Shown piece after piece: positions 55,701 through 64,000 of a stretch of 64,000 nucleotides of DNA; the first letter of the stretch is position 1; each line of letters begins with the position of its first letter. The position numbers and the translations under genes were made by a program. Origin of the DNA: Strix aluco. Taxonomy: Eukaryota > Chordata > Aves > Strigiformes > Strigidae. The DNA lies in the NCBI RefSeq assembly GCF_031877795.1, contig NC_133971.1:1102501-1166500 (forward strand), written 5' to 3'. A model generated the notes under the pieces. It had not been told where the DNA came from and did not search any database. It was given only the letters and a program-made list of their open reading frames with translations.

Positions 55701-58700
55701 CAGTCATTTTAATGTCTTTCTGTCTTTACTGGAAAGTTTTTTCCTGGAACAGGAAGTGACTGTAGAAATTTATTTTAAAAACAAATTGCATGAAAGCCCA
55801 TCCTCACCTGATCTGTACTCGTTCTGGATTTCCTCAAGCTCCTTCCAGATCTGTCTTTCAAATCTGGTGATTCTTGCACGCAGGTTTTTTTCACCACTTT
55901 TCATCTGGTTCAACTGCTTTTCATATTTCTGGGGTTCATCCATTTGTTCTAACTTTAGTGACAGAAGTAGGAGCTTTTCTTCTACCCTTTTTTCTGCTCT
56001 TTCCTTTAAATACACAACACAGGGTTATAGTAAGACACTTTACATATGCCCACATTAACCACCTCCTGCCAACCACCCCTTCGGTCGGTCCTGCCTCCTG
56101 ATCCTGCACGGGACAGCACTGAATAAATGCAGGTGAGGTCTGGTACCCTGGAGGATGTGTCAATCCTCTCTTCCCCAATGACCAAATAAACTGCGAAATT
56201 GGGGCTGGGCCAGGACAAAGGTACTTTATTAATTATTATTTGATTTATTTATTCATTTAAATCCAGTGATTTGTCTGTGGCGGGGAGCTGTAACTCATCC
56301 AGATGTCTCTTTCTCCAGCTGCCCTTGATTGAGAATGGGAAGTAAACGATGGAAATGATACAAAACCATCAAACACAGCTTCAGCAACAGGCTCCGTGCA
56401 AAAGGGAATGACTGGTGCCTCCTGACGAAGGGTGGGGGCCTTGTTAACAGAAGAAATGGGTGCTCACATTTTGCAGTGTGAGACAGGGGACTCAGACAAC
56501 CCGTTTCAGGTTGCGTTCATGCAGCCGTCTCAAGCCCAAGCTTTCTGACCCAAGGGGTGCAACACCATAGTGTAAACCCAGCTCAGCTGCTGGCATGACT
56601 AAAGAGGCTGAGCCCTGTAAGAGCTGCCTAACTGAGGGGTGGCAAGCAGTCCTCCCTCTTTTGAGCTCACCACAGCTTCCCTTCCTCAGAGGTGGGCTCA
56701 AACCTGCGCCGCACAGCTGCCCACCCATTCCTTGGTCTTCAAGTTGCACCAGGTCCTCTGGTCAAAATCTGGTCAATATGGTCAAAATCCTCCGCCCTTC
56801 TCTCGCCCTCGCTGCCCAGGGGAGTCCTGTGGGCCCGAGGCGATGGCTCTGCCTCCCGAGGAAGGTGTTTGCAAACCCGCAGAGCTGTCTGAACCTAAAC
56901 GGAGCTCGGCGCAGTGGTGGAACACACGCTGAGTCTACAAACATCGGAGGGGTCACCTCCGGGAAAGGAGGGGTTGAAGCTTGTCTCCAACCGCTTTTCT
57001 CCCATGTTCGTGCTGAGGTTTCCTTCAGCTCCCAGGGATTGAGCTCTGCTTCCACTGAGGTGACATCCAGAGAACCACCACGTGTATGCGTGCACAGAGA
57101 AACAAACGCGTTCCTTATTCAACCTATTTAAGAGTGGCTTTGGAAGCTTTACCTCCTGTTAACTGTTAAGAAATAGATGAAAATCTCTTTTAATGGTTAC
57201 TCATAGATAAATTATATCATAGAAATAAGAAATCAATGGTCATTGTGATTCTGAATAAGAATCTAGAATAAGAATAAGAATAAGAATAAGAATAAGAATA
57301 AGAATAAGAATAAGAATAAGAATAAGGACTAGAAATTAGTAAACTGTTGTGAGGCTGCAGGTGTTCAGCTGCTCTGAAGTCATACAACCACGCTGTGCTG
57401 CTCATTCGTCCCGTGTACAGCCCTCAGCATGACTGGCCAAAACCCAGCCTAGGTAATCCCTGGGTAAAGACGGGTGGATTGAAACCTTTAGTTTAGGTAT
57501 GTTTAAGCTGATTATAATATTTTAACTGATAGAGACATAAGAAATGGGTGATAATTAAAGCATCTGGTTTTAATGGTTCTTAAAGGTTGTAAGATGAACT
57601 TCTCAGAAATTAGAAATGTTAAATGGAACATCGAGGAAAGGTTGCGGGAGATGGATGAAGAAAGAGGCTGTTTGAAGCTGGATGACTTGATGGCCCTGAA
57701 ATGGACCAACAGACCCTGTGATCAGGAGCAGAGCCAAAGACGAGAATGAAAAGGACTTGCCGACTGAGGGAAATTTATGGACATTTTTGATCACTGAAGT
57801 AGTAGAGAATTGAAACATCAAGGGAAACTGAGGTAGACTTTGTATGATGTGGTGGTTTAGAATCCTGATATAAGAAGAAGCAGGGACTGGTGCAAGTTGC
57901 CAATCACTGAGGTGGGGGCCCAACTCTGAGTTGTGTGTGTGATAATAAAGGCAAACCCAGAGTGAAGCTCATTCTGTTACATGATACTTTTATTTGTCTT
58001 TATCATTAACGCTGTATTTTTTGGTACAGCAGTCTCCCTTGGGGGAGAGTGACCACATATATTGGTGTGTTTTCTGCAAAATAGTCACAAAAACTATTAG
58101 CAGAGGAAGGGGATCCCAGTGGTGGCTTTGAGGCAAGAAATATTTTTAATATTTTCCTGGCTGCACTAAGTGTTGGTCGCATTGAGTACAAGAGTTGGAG
58201 ATTAAAGCTCAGGAGTGTTTTAGTTCCAGGCATCATCTGAAACTGGTCTTTGATGAGCAGCCTTCACCCTGGCGCTAAGACATGGTGGTCGTGTTTCGAT
58301 GGCTTTTGAACTCTGAAGTGGAATGAACCGCGCACAGTAAAGGAGGAGAAGCTTTAAAAGCTGTGAAGGAATTAATTAAAAGGCCTCGTTCCTGTGCCAA
58401 GCACTAACTGCTGCTGCGGAACCGAAACACACCTTGTTTCAATGTACTGACCGCAGGACGGTGAGGGTTTGTATTTCAAACCAGGCGGAGTCTGCACAGA
58501 TGATCACTTCCCTTTCTGAGCCCGTCCCTGAGTGAAGCTGGGTGCTGCTCCATGGTGGCACCGGTGCTCGCTGGAGGACTGGAAAACGCCACTGTCAGGT
58601 ACATTGGGGTTACACGGATGTGAAGCGGAGCCATAATCCGGGGAGGTTTTATTTCCTAGAGTATTTGGGATCGTCATCCTCAGAAACAGAAATCACCTGG

Positions 58701-61700
58701 ATGAGGCTCGAGCCCTGACCTCGCTGTTGGCCCTGTTTGAGCGAGAGGTTGAACCTTGTGACTTCCCGATACCCCTTCCAACATAAATTTATCTACGATT
58801 CCATGATTTCCGTAACTCATCATTTCGCCGGTCGTCCTGACACACCTGGTTTTGTGTTAGGTCTCGCTTTTTGCGTGTGTGATTTGTTACCTACTGGGAT
58901 CGAGGTGGCAGGAGCTTCTCGCTCCCAGTCCTGGGACGGCTGGAGGCTGCCCCAGCGCCCCGTCCTGGACAGTCTTACCAGCCTCTCCTTCACCCAGTCA
59001 AGCAGCTGATGCCTGCGTTGGGCTTGATCTTCTTCAGACCGGGTCAGCTGCGCTTCCGTCCACTTCCGATGAGTCTGCATCTGATCCCTGAAGTCACTTA
59101 GAATACCTGTCAGCCTAAAATCATGATTATTTTTTTAGTAACAAGACTAAGGCTTAGTCAGTGTTATGGAGGAGTCTTGAGTCACTTGAGCAAATTGCTT
59201 AAATTACTCCAGATCTCCTCAATAACTTCCTAACAAGCCCTAAGCTCAATTATTTTATTAATCCTTACCTTGAAGGTTGTACCTACATGCCACAATGTTA
59301 TTTCTGTAGTGTGGTCTGCTTTAGGAAAATATCTGAGGGCTGAAAAATGTTAATTTCCCATTTGCATTAACTCTATTCAAAGTAGGTGAGGAAACCACAC
59401 TACCCCACTGAACACTGACTGCATTGCTGGGCACTGGGGAGAGCAGCAAAATCACTTGTGGTCTAAAGATGAAGTTCATAAGAATAAAAAATGTTTATAA
59501 CTAAACCAAACAGAGAATGTGGAGTTGGCTTTGAGGCAGAAGCTGGCTAGAAATGTAAAAGCCCACCCAAAGGGAACGCAGCAGGCAGCTCCCTGAGGAG
59601 AGTGGGGAACAAACGCTGCTCCCATCAAATCTGCAAAATGTCAAGTTAAAGGAAACCACACAGTTTAGATTTTGCTTTTCTTATGCTGCAGCATGTAACT
59701 GACAGCATGAACCACGACGAGATGTGAACTTAGGTCCAAGTTGTAGTCGTATATATAAATTTTCATGCTTATGCATACGACCTGACTGTAGGAGTGTCAC
59801 GAAGGATTTTAATGTAATGGTATTAATTTCTAAGACATTTCTGTGCACAAACAATGATCGCTTGAAATTTGCTTGGGCCTCAGTTAGGATACAAACCGGG
59901 TAAGGAGCAGGATTTTACAACTAGACTTCATGCTTCTGGCACTTCTAGTATTTAATATCACTTTTCAAAAGGGTGTTTGAGTTAAAGAGGTTTTTATACT
60001 GAGTGATTGATAACAGCTCTGTATCAGCCTAATGAAGTGATAATTACCATCAGCACTCGCTGTAAATGTGGTAAAAAAAAATTAATGGTAGCAAGATCTC
60101 TCTAAGTGATGTGTTATTGCAGTTTGCTATAGTGTCTTTTCAAGACCGACATAATCAGCCTGTTAGGTCAGTTTATCACTATTTCTCATTTCAGCAGTTC
60201 TAAGATCTGATTTTTCAGGAGTAAAATCTTGTAGCATTGAGTTTGCCATTTCCAGTCCTACCGAGCGCACAGAGTTTGCTTCCTGGAGCACTAATCTTTG
60301 TTCCTGGGAAAGGCAAACGCTCGCGCGATAGCCCGCTGACGACAGCAGTGTCCACCTGAGCACGGGGAGGGGAGGTGTAAAGAGCTTTTCTCAGACCCAA
60401 CAGCGAGCCGTCTGGCTGGACTAACAGGAATTGCTGTCCAGACCCTACTCTGGAAGGTCTGCCCTAAGGTCGCTGCTCATGACTGCAGGATCTTCATCCC
60501 TGAGGATGAGTGAACGGGCCGGTCGTTACGGGAGTTGTAGCTCTGCAATGACAGGACTGGTGCCTCTTCAGACAGATCTTTCACGTGGTTATTTTCATAT
60601 ATATATATGTAAAATCAGGAGATTTTGGTCTGTCAGGCACAAAACAAAGCTGCCATGACATTGTTTGTGTTAAGATTGCTGAACAAATTTGGGGAATATG
60701 TCTCAATGGGTGAAGGTGAATTAACCATGGATGACAGAAGTGATGGTCAGCTCTGCGGAAAAGGCTCAAAACCAAACATCGTGCAGCTGGCATTTGACTT
60801 TGCTTCCATTTCTCTGAGGTTGGCAAAGGGGGAAGAAGGAAATATTTAAACCTAAAAATTAATTACCTGAGACTGAGTTTAGGCAACTCAGAAAAGATTT
60901 GGCAAAGTCTGCCTTGGGGAGAAGGGGGCAAACTACACAAATAATTGATTTTATAGAAAGTTATTTAACAAATACTGGAAGTGATTGCTATGAACCACAC
61001 TAGTTACGTGAGGTTACATGGCCTGTGTAGTTCAGACCAAATGATCACAACGGGATTTTTGGGATGCAAATCCTGCAAATCGCAGCCAGGGTGTGGCTCT
61101 GCTGAGGGGGATAAAGGTGGCTGGGGCCTATCTTGAGGGACACACTTGACAGTGACATGATGATGATTAATAATATGATTATTTTATAATTTTTTAAATT
61201 TTATATTATAACATCATCAATGATTTAATAATAGAACAGCACCGTGTTTTATTTTATTTCTTTGATTAGCATCCCTCCTGCATGGAGCTTACAAAAGTAT
61301 ATCTACCAGGAGTGAGGCTCCAGAGGCAGACGATTTGCCATAGTCTCAGCCCAGCAAAGCCCTGAAATATTAATAAGGGGATACTTGTAGATATTTAATA
61401 AGGGCATACTCCAGTAGTGCTACGATAAATTTTCACATGTGAAAATAGATCTATTGGCAATTGAATTGACTTTGTGGCATTGAGTGCAGCTATTCCAACC
61501 TAACTGACCCTGAGAGATAAGTGTCCACTCCCCTGCCAAGGGCCAAATTCCTGAACAAGGGACAACTCCCATGAAATCCATAAATATGTTTAAAATTCAT
61601 CTGGCTTTCAGTAACAATATCAGTTTTGACTTTTACAATACAACTGCCAGCCCACAGTCAAAGACAACTGGGTCCCAGACAGCTACATGTCAACTGAAGA

Positions 61701-63213
61701 GGTAACTCTGGGCTTTAAAGCTGATTTAAACATGCCAAATTTTATGTGGAAGCTCCAGTCTGTTCCAGAAGTTAAATTTTACTTCAGCTCTATAAAAAGA
61801 ATACATAAATTTGGTAGGCTTTTAAAGGAGATATATAAAAGGAGACAGACATTCCCCCAAGGGCATGCTATTTTAATTAAATTTTCTATTAACTGGAATA
61901 AAATCTCAACATTTAGTAAATAAGTCTTTTTGATTTTACATTAAATAAACAATGCCAGCACATCTCAGTGTCTTGAAAGCCGCCTCTTTCCAAGCTTCCT
62001 ATTTCTGATGACAATTTCAGCAAGCTCTCCTTAACTTTTGAGAAACTCACCATTTACTTCAATTAAGTTTTCCAATGTCTTTCTTTTCTGGCATTGTTCC
62101 ATTTTTCCTTCCCTCTTATTTTAGTTTCATTTCTTGTCCCTTTCACATCATCTTGGTCACCACTGCTCTCTGTCTTCATCTTCCTTCTTCCCTTTTCCTG
62201 ATTTTAATTCATTGCCCACTTTAGCTGTTTTTTCCCCATTCACCCAAATTTCTTTTACTGTTGTCCTGATAAGAACTTTCTTCTGTTTAAAAGTTCTAAC
62301 TTGTTTTTACTTCTGAATACAATTCAGGTAAAATTTAATTAAAATAAATCTTTACTCAAATGCTTCACTATTTTAAGAAGTGGAACTATTGCCTTTGAAA
62401 TATCATTACTGCAGGATTATTATAATTACATTTTCAATTATTTGTGCTGGCTCTGCTGTTCAATGCTGGGGTGTTTTATATTGTTTTGGATACAGATGCC
62501 AGATACTTTTGTTCACTGCGTCCTTCCCTGGAGCTCCCTCCTCTCTAAAACCCATCAAGATTAAAATGGTGCCCTAAAAATACTTCTGCAGATAGAACGG
62601 GAAAAATATACAGGTAAGTAAGAAGGAAATAAATCACAAACCAGTGGGCACATGAGGCTGTGCAGCTACACCAGCCTTGTGCCCACCTTTCTTCATCAGC
62701 ATCACCCCTGCCCCGGGGCGCTGTCTCAGAAATGGACAGACGGTGCAAATGCACAAAGAAAATGTCTTGTTCTGTCATTAGGCAAGTCACAAATTAGCCC
62801 CAATTATAATGGTAAATAGCGTCTTTGTATTTGCTGCCTTTCTTTTAAGTATGGGAAGTTAATTGGTTTCATACCTTTCTTCTTACAGGGTGGCATTTAG
62901 TGCCTCATTTTAACAATTAACGTGCAAGACAATATACTTTCATTACGTATTTTTATTATTTTATGGCATAGATCTTCATTAACCTTCTCTTAGTGTTTTG
63001 AATGGATGTTAATTAACAGGTTTGTTTTGCTGTTTCATGGCAACCTGTTCATCACGCTGAAGCATTCCATGTGAATTATCATAATGAAAAACCCTCCATC
63101 ACCTACTTGAAATCCAGAAGTTGCAATTCGTGATGTTGATCTCCCTGGACCGCCTTTAAATTCGAGCTTTGATCAGAGTTGGAAGCCTCTATCTTGCCTA
63201 ATAGCTGCATGAC
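52742..63213 (-). CDS. FAM81B: FAM81B, four 3'-terminal coding exons (partial gene)
   Basis: Four minus-strand exons join in phase to 181 residues plus stop: 63213-63107, 59114-58979, 56003-55808 and 52848-52742. Acceptors are CACTAG, TTTTAG, TTAAAG and TACCAG; donors are GTAGGT, GTAAGA and GTGAGG. The product is charged and heptad-rich, a long coiled coil. Recognisable segments are VMQLLGKIEASNSDQSSNLK in the first exon, THRKWTEAQL in the second, ERQIWKELEEIQNEYRSG at the end of the third and IRESLELLKQIQNTRLKLEK in the last. They match the C-terminal part of FAM81B, and the place beside SKIC3 fits synteny. The protein's job is poorly established. The chain ends at KDMKKIQ, about nine residues earlier than the human protein as I recall it. 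The 5' exons lie beyond 64000. Confidence 0.92.
54502..54763 (+). mobile_element. CR1 LINE, short 3' end
   Basis: This is the 3' untranslated end of a CR1 copy in plus orientation, antisense to FAM81B and inside its last intron. It shares the stretch from AATGGCCTCAAGC to GGTTGGACTGGAGGAGCTTC with the copy at 1187-1858. It ends in GATTCTGGGATTCTGTGA, the tandem octamer tail. About 260 bases remain. Confidence 0.92.
54989..55179 (+). repeat. 191 bp direct duplication, copy 1
   Basis: This segment recurs at 56275-56465 with no gaps and four differences in 191 bases (98% identity). Both copies begin CTGTGGCGGGGAGCTG and end GAAATGGGTGCTC. The spacing is 1286 bases. Copy 1 lies in the last FAM81B intron. 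Both copies keep an open minus-strand frame. Three of the four changes would alter the protein and no family match is visible, so I do not call it coding. Confidence 0.95.
55257..55610 (-). mobile_element. Solo LTR with perfect 5 bp target duplication
   Basis: The 354 bp element reads TGTGGTGGTTTAGCCCC to AACCAGGACA on the plus strand. It is flanked on both sides by GCAAC (55252-55256 and 55611-55615), a clean target-site duplication. On the minus strand it starts TGTCCTGGTTTAACC and ends CTAAACCACCACA, the TG..CA ends of a bird endogenous retrovirus LTR family that I recognise. An ATTAAA lies in its 3' third on that strand, so the sense strand is minus, the same as FAM81B. No internal retroviral genes remain, which fits recombination between the two LTRs of a former provirus. 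Confidence 0.9.
56275..56465 (+). repeat. 191 bp direct duplication, copy 2
   Basis: Second copy of the segment at 54989-55179, in the same orientation. The four differences from copy 1 are all transitions (C to T once, G to A three times, read on the plus strand from copy 1). It lies in the FAM81B intron on the other side of the 55808-56003 exon. Confidence 0.95.
57265..57326 (+). repeat. (AGAATA)n microsatellite
   Basis: About ten perfect AGAATA hexamers (62 bases) lie in a FAM81B intron, preceded by an isolated partial unit near 57253. The purity suggests a young, length-variable array. Confidence 0.95.
57841..57981 (+). mobile_element. Possible LTR or short transposable element fragment
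   Basis: The stretch has a TATA-like GATATAAG at 57867-57874, an AATAAA at 57944-57949 and an end CTGTTACA. This order resembles the U3-R-U5 part of an LTR. It also begins with TGTGGTGGTTTAG (57848), the same 13 bases that open the solo LTR at 55257. The direct repeat ATGAT lies at 57844-57848 and 57981-57985. I cannot fix the true boundaries or the family. Confidence 0.35.
59115..63106 (-). other. FAM81B: FAM81B intron
   Basis: This 4 kb intron lies between the exons at 63213-63107 and 59114-58979. The two exons join in frame across it (AA plus G). It is AT-rich and I recognise no mobile element. A minus-strand open stretch at 60163-60363 follows an acceptor-like site but does not fit the FAM81B chain. 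Confidence 0.7.
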
Positions 63214-64000
63214 CTAGTGAGAATTCAACAGAGAAAGCCTTTATGAGCCAGACTGTGAGCACTCACATTTAAATATGCATTGTGATTGCAATTGTGGAAA
63301 AAGAACTGCTAACATCAAGGTACAGCTGCACAAAAATGAACTTTTCTCACAAATAGTTTCATTCAGTTGACTGAAAACTTGAAACCCTTGAAAGCATGTG
63401 TGTGTTGGCTGCCCAACACCTAATGGCATCCCAAGAAGAGCAAAAAGAGGAGAGGCTCTCCTGCAGTAACAGATGCTCTGGTGGCTACGGCATGAAGCTG
63501 GAACCTGGTGGACCCCGTTCAAAGCATCTGCCCCCTTGCCATGTCCAGGCGGGGGTGTGCATCCCCGCGCTCTCTAGGCTGCGGGGTATCCCAGGTACCT
63601 GATGCCCTTCTGTGCTGCTTTGGTTGGAGATGCCTCCTCCACGGGACCATTCGTTGTTGGGGTGAGGAGAAGAGAAACTGCTTCACCAACCTGGCCCACA
63701 GGCTGAGGGACCTCAACTGGGATGCAGAGGACAGGGTGGACTGGCGAGGTGAAGCCAAGCAGCCCACATCTTGCAGGGACGGACATGGGCAAGCTCTCCC
63801 TTGGCAGTGGTGGCCTCTCCATGTTGGGCCCCACAGGCAGGAAAAGCTGGAACCATCCCTTCTAAGAGGGATGCAAGTTCAGCCCATGGAAGATCCAGCA
63901 AGCCAAGGGCACTGAGCTGCTCATCCATCGTCTGCACACGTCTGACTTTGCACAATTGGTGTGAAAATGTGATGCCGAGGGGTCCCCACGCATCGGTGAC
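63214..64000. other. FAM81B: FAM81B intron, partial, with a GC-rich patch
   Basis: This stretch lies upstream of the first visible FAM81B exon. From about 63480 to 63960 it is GC-rich and open in several frames (135 codons on plus, 63508-63915). No motif, splice pattern or repeat family is recognisable. I cannot say what it is. Confidence 0.4.

Noticed and set aside
57265-57326. Regular hexamer repeats considered as a CRISPR-like array
   Set aside because: The units are 6 bases with no spacers in a eukaryotic intron: a microsatellite.
60163-60363. Minus-strand frame (EQRLVLQEANSVRS..) after an acceptor-like TTTCCCAG, considered as a FAM81B exon
   Set aside because: The exons at 63107 and 59114 already join in phase and match the protein continuously. 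This piece has no counterpart and runs into a stop without a suitable donor in phase.
60581-60849. Opposing open frames at about 60.6-60.8 kb considered as exons
   Set aside because: No family resemblance, no consistent splice pair, and not needed for the FAM81B chain.

Overview
The window is ordinary vertebrate nuclear DNA, almost certainly from a bird. Genes are split into many short exons with GT-AG introns. The interspersed repeats are CR1 LINEs ending in ATTCTGTG-type tails and long terminal repeats of kinds common in avian genomes. The gene order ARSK - SKIC3 (TTC37) - FAM81B matches the order I recall for human 5q15. I cannot name the species.

Layout. Positions 1-2778 are intron 1 of ARSK (minus strand), holding one CR1 copy. 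ARSK exon 1 (2779-2922, minus) and the noncoding first exon of SKIC3 (ending at 3188, plus) sit head to head in a CpG island. About 100 bases between them carry ZNF143-, YY1-, CRE- and NRF1-type sites, a likely shared bidirectional promoter. SKIC3 fills 3.1-49.2 kb. I could assemble its whole coding sequence: 40 coding exons, 4454-48471, 4689 nt, 1562 residues, no frame break, every junction GT-AG and in phase. After its poly(A) signal at 49215 there is a 3.5 kb intergenic stretch. The last four coding exons of FAM81B (minus strand) follow between 52742 and 63213; its 5' part lies beyond the right edge. SKIC3 and FAM81B are tail to tail.

Repeats. There are three recognisable CR1 3' ends (1187-1858, 10664-11089, 54502-54763) and a decayed older CR1 relic (about 15830-17115). 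A roughly 1 kb antisense solo LTR lies in a SKIC3 intron (8666-9644). A 354 bp solo LTR with a perfect 5 bp target duplication lies in the last FAM81B intron (55257-55610). A 191 bp direct duplication (54989-55179 and 56275-56465, 98% identical) brackets the penultimate FAM81B exon. There is also an (AGAATA)n microsatellite at 57265.

How the genes relate: SKIC3 is the TPR scaffold of the cytosolic SKI complex, which feeds mRNA to the RNA exosome. ARSK is a lysosomal sulfatase. FAM81B is a coiled-coil protein of poorly known role. They form no pathway; the common theme is the shared ARSK/SKIC3 promoter. I found no previously undescribed system. The points most worth checking are the promoter, the exon-flanking duplication and the young solo LTR.
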